From the NCBI RefSeq assembly GCF_000633535.1, contig NZ_AYMR01000033.1:1-47025 (forward strand): a stretch of DNA of 47,025 nt, in the 5' to 3' direction. How positions within the stretch are numbered: position 1 is the stretch's first letter; each line of letters opens with the position of its first letter. The notes beneath the pieces were generated by a model. It worked only from the letters and a program-made list of their open reading frames with translations, ran no database searches and had not been told where the DNA came from. Below, one piece after another: positions 32,414 to 41,829 of the stretch. This DNA comes from Leifsonia aquatica H1aii (GTDB taxonomy: Bacteria > Actinomycetota > Actinomycetes > Actinomycetales > Microbacteriaceae). A program made the translations under genes and the position numbers.

Positions 32414-33820
32414 TCAGCTGCGTCGGGCTGCCAGATCTCGATGGATCTGCGGCAGGCTGCGGTCGAGATCCATGAAGAAGACCACCGCGCCAATCGCCAC
32501 GGACAGGATCGCCGGGAGGCCTGCGAAAATGAAGATCTGCATGTTCAACGCCTGCGGGCTTTGCTGGGCGGCGTTGGGCATGTATCCGCCAACGGCCAAT
32601 AGCCACCCGACGGCCGCTGACCCAAGCCCCGCACCGAAGTTCTGCCCGGCTGTCGCGGCAGCGAACGTCATGCCGTCAAGCCGCTTCCCCGTTCGCCACT
32701 CTCCGTAGTCGACGGCGTCGGCCACGAATGTCCATGCGGTAATGGACAGTGGCATGAGCGCTAGTGCGCGCACGATGGAGCCGGTGACCAGCAATCCGAC
32801 GCTGTGTGGATCGATGTAGACGACTCCGGTTCCCAGAAGCGACAGGATGACGCCTGCCAGAACCAGGTTTCGTTTCCCGTAGCGGTTAACCAAGCCCGGC
32901 ATGAACCACATGGTGGCCATCGCAGGAAGGAGGCCAATCAAGGCGAGGACGCTGAAGAAGCTCGCGTTTCCGATCACGTCGCGCGCGATGTAGATGCCCA
33001 CGGAGCCGAGACCGTTCTGAGCATAGAAGAGGAAGAACATCACGAAGGCAAGGAAGAAATAGCGATTGGTAAAGAGGTGTCGCATTGACGCGCCAACCTT
33101 GACCCGCTCTCGGACGAGAGCGTCGAGAACTCGCTCGCGAGTGCCCCAGAAGGTAACCAGGATCGTAGCTCCCGCGAGGAGGGCATAGCCGATGGCGACG
33201 AAGGCCCAGCTAGAGCGTTGGTTCCCGAGAGCTGTGATGAGCGGAATGGTCGCAACCAGCACGAAAATACCGCCGAGGCCAGAACACACTGTTCTGATGA
33301 CCTCAGAGGAGACTCGCATCTTGGTGTGAGTCGTCATGAGAGACAGCAGGGTGTGGTAGGAGAGGTTCGAGGCCGTGAAGCCCACTCCCAAGCAGAGGAA
33401 GTAGAACACGAACACGTAGATGCTTGCCCCTTGCTCGCTCAGCCCCTCCGGTACCGCGAAGAGCAGGACGAAGGAGATCAGCAGCACGGGCATGCTGAAG
33501 AGAACCCAAGGACGAGCTTTTCCCCAGCGCGATCGGGTCTTGTCGATGAGGCTTCCGACGACGATGTCCATGGTGCCGTCAAGAACGCGCCCGAACAACA
33601 GGAGGGTTCCCGCGATGGCCGCGCCGATGCCGACGTAGTCGGTCAGATAGAACAACACGAATGAGCCGACGTAACTGAAAACGATGTTCGCGCCCATGTC
33701 TCCGAGCCCGTACGAGATGCGTTCGCGAACCGTCAGGAGGTGCCCAATGTCCTCCTGGGGTTGTGGTGTTGGCTGCTGTTCGGAATCTGACGTGTTCGGA
33801 TCGATTGTGGTCGGTGGCAT
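32414..33820 (-). CDS. Sugar:cation symporter of the GPH (MelB-like) family
   Basis: This 468-residue transporter has twelve predicted membrane segments. The MelB-type N-terminus RISYGLGDMGANIVFSYVGSFVLFYLTDYVGI is followed by VVGSLIDKTRSRWGKARPWVLF (conserved loop 2-3) and DYGEWRTGKRLDGMTFAAATAGQNFGAGLG. The family imports glycosides, pentosides and hexuronides. As the first gene of the ten-gene operon it is the candidate apiose or apioside importer. ATG at 33820 follows GGAG by six bases; ATG 33832 lacks a site. Three TGGACAA repeats lie just upstream. Confidence 0.87.
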   Translation of the reverse strand: MPPTTIDPNTSDSEQQPTPQPQEDIGHLLTVRERISYGLGDMGANIVFSYVGSFVLFYLTDYVGIGAAIAGTLLLFGRVLDGTMDIVVGSLIDKTRSRWGKARPWVLFSMPVLLISFVLLFAVPEGLSEQGASIYVFVFYFLCLGVGFTASNLSYHTLLSLMTTHTKMRVSSEVIRTVCSGLGGIFVLVATIPLITALGNQRSSWAFVAIGYALLAGATILVTFWGTRERVLDALVRERVKVGASMRHLFTNRYFFLAFVMFFLFYAQNGLGSVGIYIARDVIGNASFFSVLALIGLLPAMATMWFMPGLVNRYGKRNLVLAGVILSLLGTGVVYIDPHSVGLLVTGSIVRALALMPLSITAWTFVADAVDYGEWRTGKRLDGMTFAAATAGQNFGAGLGSAAVGWLLAVGGYMPNAAQQSPQALNMQIFIFAGLPAILSVAIGAVVFFMDLDRSLPQIHRDLAARRS

Positions 33821-33853
33821 CGAGATCTCCATTGACTCGCGACGGGTGATGCA

Positions 33854-33878
33854 TGGACAATTGGACAAGATTGGACAA
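33854..33878. promoter_or_regulatory. TGGACAA repeats upstream of the apiose operon
   Basis: TGGACAA occurs at 33854, 33862 and 33872 (last two as TTGGACAA), with starts 8 and 10 bases apart. They lie 34-58 bases before the transporter start and between it and the divergent esterase. Such repeats are consistent with an operator, most simply for the nearby GntR/FCD regulator. Confidence 0.45.
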
Positions 33879-34044
33879 CCGGTTGGCTGATTTGATCCGA
33901 TCTTCTCGCGCCGCGGCGTGATTGTCAAAGCCGTTTTTACGTTCAGTCGTCCGCTACGACGACAGAGCGGTCAGTCTCCACCGCGGCACAAGTCATCGGT
34001 GGCCGGCGAGAAGAGTGATTTCCGCGATCAAGAGAAGAGGTTCC

Positions 34045-34956
34045 ATGGAATTGGGCCAGTTCGATCCGAGCCTGCAACCGTTGCTTCGTCGGATCCCGAG
34101 AGTTCCGGTGGAAAAGCCCTGGGTGCGACGTCTGGCGGCAGGAGTATCGAAAGTGATGCCGGGAGGTCGCACGCCCGGCGTAGACCGCCGCGTTTTCAGG
34201 GAAGCGGGCGCGCGTGTTCGGGTCTTCCGCCCGGCTGAACCAAGCGGTGCGGGTCTCCTCTGGATTCACGGCGGCGGCTTGATCGGAGGCGCGGCGTCTC
34301 AGGACGACTGGTTCTGTGGTGAGACGGCGTCGTCGCTCGGAGTGACGATTGTCTCGGTGGACTACCGGCTCGCGCCAAGGCATCCCTACCCAGCAGCCAT
34401 CGATGACTGCGCCGCCGCATTCGCCTGGCTGCGAGAGAAGGCGGATGCTATCGGCATCGATCCGGAGAGGCTGGCCATCGGTGGTCAGAGCGCCGGCGGA
34501 GGGCTCGCAGCCTGCCTGGTGCAACGTCTTACCGACCAGGGAACGCTCGTACGAGCCCAGTGGCTCTTTTGCCCCATGCTCGACGACCGCACCGCTCTCG
34601 ATCGTTCTCTCGACGCCCTCCGGCATCCGGTGTGGGACAACACGGCTAACCGCGCCGCCTGGGCGTGCTACCTCGGTGGTGCGGCTGCGGCCCGCGCTCC
34701 TTACGCCGCAGCAGCACGCCGTACGGACGTGAGTGGACTCCCGCCCACTTGGATCGGGTTCGGGGATGTGGAACTTTTCGCGGCGGAGAACGTCGGCTAC
34801 GCCCGACGACTGATCCAGGCGGGAGTTCCGACAGAGGTGGACTCGGTGCCAGGCGCACCTCACGCATTCGAGACCTGGGCGTTTAGGGTGCCGCTGGCCC
34901 GGGCCCTGCGTCAGCGTGCCCGAAGCTGGCTGGGGGCTCAGCTCGCTTCGCGATGA
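34045..34956 (+). CDS. Alpha/beta hydrolase, hormone-sensitive-lipase-type esterase
   Basis: This 303-residue esterase has the oxyanion motif WIHGGGLIGG, the nucleophile elbow GGQSAGGGLAACL, the acid in GDVELFAAEN and the catalytic His in GAPHAFE. It belongs to the HSL family (bacterial lipase family IV). ATG at 34045 follows AGAGG; an in-frame extension from 33922 covers the promoter region and is rejected. It is divergent from the apiose operon and convergent with the GntR gene. It might remove acyl esters from plant sugars, but the substrate is unknown. Confidence 0.87.
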   Translation: MELGQFDPSLQPLLRRIPRVPVEKPWVRRLAAGVSKVMPGGRTPGVDRRVFREAGARVRVFRPAEPSGAGLLWIHGGGLIGGAASQDDWFCGETASSLGVTIVSVDYRLAPRHPYPAAIDDCAAAFAWLREKADAIGIDPERLAIGGQSAGGGLAACLVQRLTDQGTLVRAQWLFCPMLDDRTALDRSLDALRHPVWDNTANRAAWACYLGGAAAARAPYAAAARRTDVSGLPPTWIGFGDVELFAAENVGYARRLIQAGVPTEVDSVPGAPHAFETWAFRVPLARALRQRARSWLGAQLASR

Positions 34957-34992
34957 TCGTCCTACACCGTCGGCCGCCCGGCCGACCGAAAA

Positions 34993-35766
34993 CTACGCTC
35001 GTTGCACGCGAGGATCTCCTGCCTCGATGGCGAGGAAGGCCGATAGGCGTGCGGTCGCCGTATCCATGTGGACCGCCATCGCTGAGGCAGCCGCATCCGG
35101 ATCCTGTTGGCGCAGGGCCTCGAGAATGGTGCGGTGCTCGAGCGCGGCCACGCGCGCCTGCTCCGAATCCTCCACTGCACGCTCCATCCATACCCTGAGC
35201 AGCGAGTGAATTGTGTTGATCTGACCGGTGAGCACGCTGTTCCCTGCGGCGGCAAGCATGCGCCGGTGATAGGAGCGGTCCGCCCTGACGAACGCGTGCA
35301 GATCGGTGACGGAGGCCTCCATCGCGTCCACTTCGCGTTCGAGCTCTTCGAGGTCCGCTACGCTTGCCCGTTCGGTCGCTAGGCGTGCGGCGAATATCTC
35401 TAGCCCGCAGCGGAGTTCGAGGAGTTCTTTCGTCGGCTGGGAGCTGATGAGTAGTCCCCACGCCATTGTGTTCGGCAGCAGATCGCTTGCACCATTGCGC
35501 AAGTAGGTCCCGGATCCTGCCCGAACATCGACGAGGCCGAGGATCTCCAGAGCAGCCATGGCCTCCCGGACCGCTGAACGGCCGACGCCGAGTGACGAGG
35601 CGAGCGCACGTTCTGCGGGTAGCCTGGTTCCGGGTCGGATCCCGCCCGACGTGAACAAATCGAGAAGTCGATTTGCGACCGCGCTGACGGGGCTGACCGA
35701 ATCCAGCTGTGCGAGCGAGGGGAAGGCGTCGGTCTCTTCAGGCGCAACGTGTGCTGGCGAGGACAT
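34993..35766 (-). CDS. GntR-family regulator with FCD domain
   Basis: This 257-residue regulator has an N-terminal winged helix (GIRPGTRLPAERALASSLGVGRSAVREAMAALEILGLVDVRAGSGTYL). The C-terminal FCD domain carries metal/ligand residues in RADRSYHRRMLAAAGN and LEHRTILEALRQQD. FCD regulators sense sugar acids and related metabolites. It lies about one kilobase beyond the start of the apiose operon and probably controls it through the TGGACAA repeats; apionate or a downstream acid would be a logical inducer. Confidence 0.9.
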   Translation of the reverse strand: MSSPAHVAPEETDAFPSLAQLDSVSPVSAVANRLLDLFTSGGIRPGTRLPAERALASSLGVGRSAVREAMAALEILGLVDVRAGSGTYLRNGASDLLPNTMAWGLLISSQPTKELLELRCGLEIFAARLATERASVADLEELEREVDAMEASVTDLHAFVRADRSYHRRMLAAAGNSVLTGQINTIHSLLRVWMERAVEDSEQARVAALEHRTILEALRQQDPDAAASAMAVHMDTATARLSAFLAIEAGDPRVQRA

Positions 35767-35868
35767 GGCGCCAGCCTAGTCGAGCATTAGAGACTACTGA
35801 AGAAGTGCCCGTCAGGGGTTGAGAAGTTGGCGTGCTGGCGGGGGTTTGTGAGAGCGATCCGCTGACCG

Positions 35869-37638
35869 TCAGACGTGTTCGATCGGAACCGGTTCGCCTC
35901 TCGTGACGCCAGTCTCGCCGAACGCGTCGACCGCTACCCAATACTCGTAACCGGCGTTCAGAGTCGGTAGCCGGAGCTCGGTTTGACCGTAGACTTGCCA
36001 CGCGTGGTAGAGCCGGTCGGGATTCAAGCCGTACCGAACAGTGTATCCGTGCGCCCTCTCGGCAGTGGGCCAAGCGACCAGAGCAGTCCGTTCATCGAGG
36101 CGTCGGGCCCGAGGCAGGACGCAAGCTGGAGCCTCACCTTCCGCCGTTCCGAACACTCGCACTCCGGAGAGTGACAGGGGGGTCTCGAATGGTGTCGAGG
36201 CGGCCATCACGCGCACGTAGCGGGCGCGGACCCCGTGCGAGACGACGATGAAGCGGTGTGGGGCGTCCCGCTCGTCACCGCGCGGGTCGGAGAAGGCCTG
36301 CCAGGAAACGCCGTCGAGCGAGGTCTCGACGGCGACTTGGGCAGGAGCGTTCGTCGGGAAGATCGAGCGGTGCAATCCTGTCACCCAGGCACCGTCTGAG
36401 CGCCGAGGCGCATGGTCGGCGACGCTGTCATCGGCATGATTCACCTGGATAGCCCGGATGTCGTACTCGGCACCGAGGTCTATCCTCAGCCACGGTCCTG
36501 CATCGTGCTGGTCAGCGGTCCACCACGTTCGCGCGTTCTCGTCGACCGCGAAGGTCGCCGGATGAGCGGAAGAAGCGGAAGAAGCGGTGACGTCTTTGTT
36601 CAACGACAGCAGCATCCAGCCGGCGAAGGTATCTTCCCAGGGGTCGAATTCTCCCTCGGGGACCAGCATCGGATAGTCAGCGAACACTTGATTGCAGAAA
36701 AGTGCGCCGTCGTCATCGAATCCAGCGGGGAAGAGACCGACCCGTCGTTCGAACATGTGGTTGATCGAGATGCGGAGCGTTCCGACATGCCACCAGTTGC
36801 CGAATTCGTCTTGAAACGTGCTCCCATGGCCGGCGCCTGTGATGAATCCGCCCGGCTTTGACGAGAATGGGCTATGAGGCGAGTACTGGAATGGACCGAG
36901 TGGGTTATCGCTCGTGAAGTACCCATCGGCGTAACTGTTGCTTTCTGTTCCAGGGGCGGCGTACTGAAGGTAGTACCTTCCGTCGTGCTTGTTCATCCAC
37001 GACCCCTCGATAAAGGGAGCGTCCCCAACGACCGCAGCGAGAATCTTCGCACCCAAACCTTTCGGGGGCACGCGCTGATAGTTCTCACCCGTTCGCTCCC
37101 ATCCCCGGTACTCGGGGTCGGCTCGTCCTGTGACAACCTTTTTGGCGAGCGGAGCGAATGTGGTGCGATCGAGCTGGACGCCGTAGAGCGGTGTCCGGTT
37201 CGAGCAGCCCCAGTACAGGTACACCGAGCCATCATCGTCTTGAAACAGATTTGGATCGAAGAACGGGAACGACCCCTCACTAACGAGCTCGAAGTCGTCC
37301 TCCAGAGGACTCGTACTCCGGTAGAAGGGCCCGTTCTTGCGCAAGCGCGAGGCGCAGATGATGAGTGCGCCGTCGATGACGCGGGCGTCGGGTGCGTAGT
37401 CGAGCGCAGGGAGTTTCTCTGTCGGCTGGTACGTCCATGAGACCAGATCTGTCGAGTGGAAGAACCCTCTCGACATCGATACAAACATGTAATAACGGCC
37501 GTTGTAGCGCACGACCGTCGGGTCAGCGCCCTCGCGGTGCACAGATGTCGCACCGATCGGTGGCCGGATCTGCTGATAGCGATAGGGCAGATCGATGGGG
37601 TTGCAGATGGTTCGTTCGGGAGACAGCGGACGGGGCAT
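35869..37638 (-). CDS. GH43-like glycoside hydrolase with F5/8C and fibronectin-like modules
   Basis: This 589-residue protein has an N-terminal five-bladed propeller with REGADPTVVRYNGRYYMFVS (catalytic-base Asp region), PDARVIDGALII and APFIEGSWMNKHDGRYYLQYAAPG (Glu region). A discoidin-type module follows (VTASSASSAHPATFAVDENARTWWTAD... WLRIDLGAEYDIRAIQV), then a fibronectin-III-like end. GH43-type enzymes cleave arabinose or xylose side chains. No signal peptide is visible. ATG at 37638 has only a weak ribosome binding site. It is the last gene of the GH3 locus, 64 bases from the transporter stop. Confidence 0.82.
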   Translation of the reverse strand: MPRPLSPERTICNPIDLPYRYQQIRPPIGATSVHREGADPTVVRYNGRYYMFVSMSRGFFHSTDLVSWTYQPTEKLPALDYAPDARVIDGALIICASRLRKNGPFYRSTSPLEDDFELVSEGSFPFFDPNLFQDDDGSVYLYWGCSNRTPLYGVQLDRTTFAPLAKKVVTGRADPEYRGWERTGENYQRVPPKGLGAKILAAVVGDAPFIEGSWMNKHDGRYYLQYAAPGTESNSYADGYFTSDNPLGPFQYSPHSPFSSKPGGFITGAGHGSTFQDEFGNWWHVGTLRISINHMFERRVGLFPAGFDDDGALFCNQVFADYPMLVPEGEFDPWEDTFAGWMLLSLNKDVTASSASSAHPATFAVDENARTWWTADQHDAGPWLRIDLGAEYDIRAIQVNHADDSVADHAPRRSDGAWVTGLHRSIFPTNAPAQVAVETSLDGVSWQAFSDPRGDERDAPHRFIVVSHGVRARYVRVMAASTPFETPLSLSGVRVFGTAEGEAPACVLPRARRLDERTALVAWPTAERAHGYTVRYGLNPDRLYHAWQVYGQTELRLPTLNAGYEYWVAVDAFGETGVTRGEPVPIEHV

Positions 37639-37702
37639 GTGGTACTCGATTCGATGTGGTGAGAGAGGGAGAAGTAACCGGGGATCAAGTGACTTCGGGC
37701 GA

Positions 37703-39169
37703 TCACCGGACGTTGCGCAGTGGGAGGACGGCAACGATACCGAGACCGACGATCACGAACGAGACCAACCAGATCCCGACGTAACCGCCTGTGATCGTAA
37801 CGACAAGGCTCGCAGCGACGGGTCCCAGAGTCTGACCGAGGTTGGTGGCGATCCCTGCCACCCCCAAATCACGGCCGGCTGCTTCCGGATCAGGCAGCAC
37901 GTCGATGAAAAGCGCCTGGTCTACGGGGAGGTAAATCCCGAAAGCGGCGTAGGCAACAATCGACTGGGCGAACAATCCCGGCAACGTGGGGGCGAAGACG
38001 GGGATGAGAAGGGATAGGGCCATCAGCCCGGAAGCAATCATCACAAAAACTACTCGCCGATGAATTCTGTCGGAGAGCCAGCCGGACACGAGCACTGCGA
38101 CAACAGCCAGCGGAAGCCCGGCCAATTGCAGGAGGGGGACTGTCTCGCTTGCTTCGCGCGCGCTGAGCGCGGGCGTGATGTAGCTCTGCATCATGTACAG
38201 CCCGAGAGCTCCGGACACGGTAAAACCGAAGAAAATCAGCACGCGTGCGACCCAGACCCAGCGGAAATTCCACGATCGCAAAGCGATCGCATAGCTCGCG
38301 AAGACCGCCCTCCACTTCAGCCGGTCGGTCTGGAGGTCGAGCGAAGAGTTATCGCGGGCGACGAACACGAAGAGACCGCAAAACACGACGACGGCGACCG
38401 CAATGACGTAGTAGAGTCCCAGGCCCACGTAAGCGAATGCGAAACCCGCTCCAGCGGCACCGATTATCCCACCGAGGAAATTGGCAAGTCCGGACAGCCC
38501 AGAGACGGCTCCCCTCTGACGCTCGACGACCCGGTCGGCCACTGTTGCGCCCAACGGGTTCAGCGCCATGTTGAGTACGGCTTGGGCGAGAACGACAAGA
38601 ACCGCGAGCAGCGCGAGCGTCGTGGCAAAGCTAGAGAGCACGAGAAAGACTGCTCCGACCAAACTCCCGTAGAGGATCCACGGCGCACGCCTTCCCATCC
38701 GGCTGCGCGTTCGATCGGACAAAACCCCAATGATCGGTTGGAGAAGCATTGTCACCAGTGCGCCGATCGAGCTGATAATTGCCAGCCCTTGCGCCTTCGC
38801 AACGTCGTAGCCGGAAAGCAGCCCGAGCAACCGAGATTGATCAGCGTCGGCCGTCGCCGTTCCTGCATGGATATTCTGCTGGAGCTGTGAAAGCTGTTGC
38901 AGATCCACGAGCGAATCCGCGCCGGTGAACCATTGAGCGTGAGCGATCAGCTGAACCTGATTGGGCAGGATGATGCTGAACAATGCTCCCCAGACTGACG
39001 TGATGGCGAGCAACGAAAGTGTGTAGTAGAGACGATAGCGGCGATTGCGGGGGCCCGAGACGTAGCGAGCGGATGTTCCCGGTGCGGTCGGCGGTTCGAA
39101 AAGATTCGGACCGTCCGAGACGGTTCCCGCATCCGTAGGGGAGGAGGCTGAGGGAGAGAGAGCAGACAT
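37703..39169 (-). CDS. MFS sugar transporter
   Basis: This 488-residue protein has about twelve transmembrane segments and a hydrophilic N-terminus of about 45 residues. The loop 2-3 sequence GVLSDRTRSRMGRRAPWILYG is typical of MFS/GPH-like sugar carriers. An extra periplasmic segment (residues about 75-125) separates segments one and two. ATG at 39169 follows AAGGAG by eight bases. It is flanked by the GH43-like gene and the 72-residue protein, and is the likely importer for oligosaccharides processed by the GH3 and GH43 enzymes. Confidence 0.85.
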   Translation of the reverse strand: MSALSPSASSPTDAGTVSDGPNLFEPPTAPGTSARYVSGPRNRRYRLYYTLSLLAITSVWGALFSIILPNQVQLIAHAQWFTGADSLVDLQQLSQLQQNIHAGTATADADQSRLLGLLSGYDVAKAQGLAIISSIGALVTMLLQPIIGVLSDRTRSRMGRRAPWILYGSLVGAVFLVLSSFATTLALLAVLVVLAQAVLNMALNPLGATVADRVVERQRGAVSGLSGLANFLGGIIGAAGAGFAFAYVGLGLYYVIAVAVVVFCGLFVFVARDNSSLDLQTDRLKWRAVFASYAIALRSWNFRWVWVARVLIFFGFTVSGALGLYMMQSYITPALSAREASETVPLLQLAGLPLAVVAVLVSGWLSDRIHRRVVFVMIASGLMALSLLIPVFAPTLPGLFAQSIVAYAAFGIYLPVDQALFIDVLPDPEAAGRDLGVAGIATNLGQTLGPVAASLVVTITGGYVGIWLVSFVIVGLGIVAVLPLRNVR

Positions 39170-39245
39170 CGACGTTCTCCTTCGATCGTGATGTGGTGTG
39201 CGGGGCGGGAGGGGAGACCGCAACGCCGACCCCTCCCGCGTCATG

Positions 39246-39464
39246 TCAGAGCTCAGCCACCCGGCGGGTGAAAGCTGCTGCGTCCTCTGGCGAGATCTGG
39301 CCGCCGGCCATCTTCAAAAGCGCAGGCAGGGGCAGCTTCTTGGCCATTCCCAGCATCGGGTGCGTCAGGATGTCGGGAGCAAGCTCTGCGATGAGCGCGT
39401 GGCCGTCGTCATCGGCCAGAAGCTCTCCGAGCGTGACTTTCTCAACGTTGAACTTTCCGGGCAT
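39246..39464 (-). CDS. 72-residue protein related to the N-terminal module of the GH140-like enzyme
   Basis: This small acidic helical protein has the pattern PDILTHPMLGMAKKLPLPALL... ISPED. The same pattern, PNLLSSPMAAAMLHKPLRVVL... LSDED, forms the first 78 residues of the GH140-like enzyme at 20917-22674. Shared positions are P-[ND]-[IL]-L-x2-P-M-x2-M-x3-P-L-x2-[LV]-L and S-x-E-D. It starts at ATG 39464 after GAAGGAAGG and lies between the GH3 and transporter genes. I know of no function. A docking or allosteric role for intracellular glycosidases is one possibility. Confidence 0.78.
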   Translation of the reverse strand: MPGKFNVEKVTLGELLADDDGHALIAELAPDILTHPMLGMAKKLPLPALLKMAGGQISPEDAAAFTRRVAEL

Positions 39465-39566
39465 GGTCGTGTCCTTCCTTCTGGGTGTCGTGATGTAGGG
39501 GTGAGGGAGCAGGTGTCGAACGCGACCGCATCGATCGCGGCCTTTTCGGCGCTGAGGCGGCGCGTA

Positions 39567-39595
39567 CAGCAACCCCGCGTGTGCCGCGGGTGCTG
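39567..39595 (-). terminator. Hairpin after the GH3 gene
   Basis: CAGC and CCCGCG (39567-39579) pair with CGCGGG and GCTG (39585-39595), forming an interrupted 10-bp stem nine bases beyond the GH3 stop. It may attenuate transcription before the small-protein gene. Confidence 0.45.
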
Positions 39596-39603
39596 CACTG
39601 TTG

Positions 39604-41781
39604 TTAGTTCGTCAGCCGAATGTGAGTCGTGACGGCATCGGATGCGCCCGAGTAGGATGCGGCTTCGATTCGGGCGGTTGCGGCGGAGGGCAAAAATTCG
39701 GTTCCGGTCCACCGTTGCAGAGGGCGGATGGAGCAGGGGACGGTCACCGCCGCGCTCTGCCCGGGATCGAGCGGTACCGTGGTGAAACCAAGCAGCTGTC
39801 GATGAGGAAGGTCATCCACGTCTAGGAGTCCATAGATCTGTACGACCTGTCGGCCCGCCCGCTCGCCGGTGTTCTTGACAACCACGTGAGCCGTGAAGGT
39901 GTCGTCGCTGATTTCCGATGCGGTGACACCGCCGAAGGCGAAGGTGGTGTAAGAGAGGCCAAAGCCAAGGGGGAAGGCCGCCGCGTTGCCGTCGCGATCC
40001 AATAGTCTCTGGCCGAACCAGCGGTCGTAGCGAATGCTCGTAGCGTCCCGATCGAAGAACGGCAGATGATCCTCCGACGTGGGAATCGCGTACGGCAGCC
40101 GTCCGGTAGCATCCACCGTGCCAAGGAGTAGATCCCACAGGGCGTGTCCACCCTCAGCCCCGGAGTACCAGCTCACGACGACCGCGGGTACCTCGGAACG
40201 CCATTCTTCGGTTATGACCGCACCGGCAGTCACCACCACCACGACCGTGCGCGGGTTGGCGGCGGCGGTGGCTCGAATCACGGCCACGTCCTCATCCCGC
40301 AGGCGGAGGGATGCCCGGTCGCCGCCCAGTGGCTCGCCGCTTTCGGCGAGAGCTTCCAGAGTGGCGCGAAGGGACTCTTCCGTCATGCCGTCGGGGAGTG
40401 GAGGGAGGACACCCATCAGAGCTGGGTCGTTGAGCATGTCAGCGATGACGAACTCGCCTTCGTCGGCCGCGGTGTAGCCCACCACCACGACGGCGACGTC
40501 TGAGTTCGCGGCAGCCGCGGCGGATTCGCCCGGGTCCCCGTTGTCCACGATGTTCAGCCTGACTCCAGGAAGCGCTGCACGTAATCCATCCGCGGGGGTG
40601 ACGACTTCGGGCGATCGGACATCTGAGGAGCCGTGATCACCGGTGTTCGCTGTCGATGCGAGCCGACCAACCAAAGCGATCGAAGCAAGGGACGAAGAAT
40701 CCAGCGGCAGCACAGGGGTGTTTTCCACGAGCTCGTTTTTCAGCAGCACCATGGATCTTTGCGCAACAGTCCTGGCGAGCTCGCGGTGCGCTGGCGAGAA
40801 GACGACATCGAGAGAGGTGGCATCTTCCTGAAGAGTGGCGAGGAAGGCTAGCTGTGTGCGGAGAATTCGACGAATAGCGCGATCGACATCAGCATTGCTG
40901 GCTTCACCCCTCTGGATATCGTCGGCAAGGTGCTGCGCACGCTGCTGGCGGAAGGGTTCTTCGACGTCCAAGCCGGCCCGCAGGGATCTGCCCGCGTCGC
41001 GAAATCCCCACATGAAGTCCGAGACAGTGACTCCTTCAAAGCCCCAGGTTGACCGAAGAACTCCCTCCATCAAGTACTCGTTCTGGCCCGCCCACTCGCC
41101 GTTCACCGAGTTGTAGGAGGTCATGACGCCGTCTGCACCAGCTTCCAGTGCGCGGCGGAAGTGTGGAAGGTACACCTCGTGCAGCACGTCGTCGTCCACG
41201 TCCACATCGACGGAGAAGCGGGCGTTCTCCATGCTGTTCAGTGCGTAATGCTTGACGACGGCCATCGCATTCTCACGGACACCTCTGATCAACGCTGCAC
41301 CGAACTCGCCAAGGAGGATGGGATCCTCTGCATACGTTTCCTGAGCTCTGCCCCATGCAGGGTGCCGGGGAAGATTGATGCACACTCCCGCGAAGAAGTT
41401 CGCTCCCTGCGCGCGCACTTCTCGACCGATCGCGCGCCCGACCTCCTCCTCCAGGTGGAGGTCCCATGTCGCACCTCGGGCCATCGAAACCGGAAAGGCG
41501 GTCGACGCTCCCATCACCACTCCGCGGGGGCCATCGCTGAATCGAAGTCCCGGAATACCCAGACGCTCGATCGCGCCCATGACAATTGGCCGGAAATTGT
41601 ATCCTTCCACCATCATTTCGCCGAGGCCAGCCCAGAAGTCGGTGTCTCCGTCCAAAAGCCACAGGCGCTCCTTGGCCGTCAAGAGTTGTCGAATGCGTTC
41701 TGCCTCGGCCTCAGGGGTGGATAGCCCATCTCGGATTCGTCGGACAGATGTCTCGAACTCGGTCTTCTCGGTACTGTTCAC
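39604..41781 (-). CDS. GH3-family beta-glycosidase
   Basis: This 725-residue enzyme shows GH3 organisation. The N-terminal barrel has FSDGPRGVV, VKHYALNSMENARFSVDVD, and the nucleophile aspartate in GVTVSDFMWGFRD. A C-terminal alpha/beta sandwich (LPLDSSSLASIALVGRLA, VVVVGYTAADEGEFV) and a fibronectin-like domain follow. No signal peptide is present, so it is intracellular. GTG at 41781 follows AGAGG by eight bases; the longer form from 41829 would run through the operator and is rejected. It probably acts as beta-glucosidase, xylosidase or arabinosidase in the locus. Confidence 0.9.
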   Translation of the reverse strand: MNSTEKTEFETSVRRIRDGLSTPEAEAERIRQLLTAKERLWLLDGDTDFWAGLGEMMVEGYNFRPIVMGAIERLGIPGLRFSDGPRGVVMGASTAFPVSMARGATWDLHLEEEVGRAIGREVRAQGANFFAGVCINLPRHPAWGRAQETYAEDPILLGEFGAALIRGVRENAMAVVKHYALNSMENARFSVDVDVDDDVLHEVYLPHFRRALEAGADGVMTSYNSVNGEWAGQNEYLMEGVLRSTWGFEGVTVSDFMWGFRDAGRSLRAGLDVEEPFRQQRAQHLADDIQRGEASNADVDRAIRRILRTQLAFLATLQEDATSLDVVFSPAHRELARTVAQRSMVLLKNELVENTPVLPLDSSSLASIALVGRLASTANTGDHGSSDVRSPEVVTPADGLRAALPGVRLNIVDNGDPGESAAAAANSDVAVVVVGYTAADEGEFVIADMLNDPALMGVLPPLPDGMTEESLRATLEALAESGEPLGGDRASLRLRDEDVAVIRATAAANPRTVVVVVTAGAVITEEWRSEVPAVVVSWYSGAEGGHALWDLLLGTVDATGRLPYAIPTSEDHLPFFDRDATSIRYDRWFGQRLLDRDGNAAAFPLGFGLSYTTFAFGGVTASEISDDTFTAHVVVKNTGERAGRQVVQIYGLLDVDDLPHRQLLGFTTVPLDPGQSAAVTVPCSIRPLQRWTGTEFLPSAATARIEAASYSGASDAVTTHIRLTN

Positions 41782-41829
41782 GTTTATTGCCTCTTCTTTG
41801 ATAGCTGTCCGAACAAAGCCCACGAGCAT

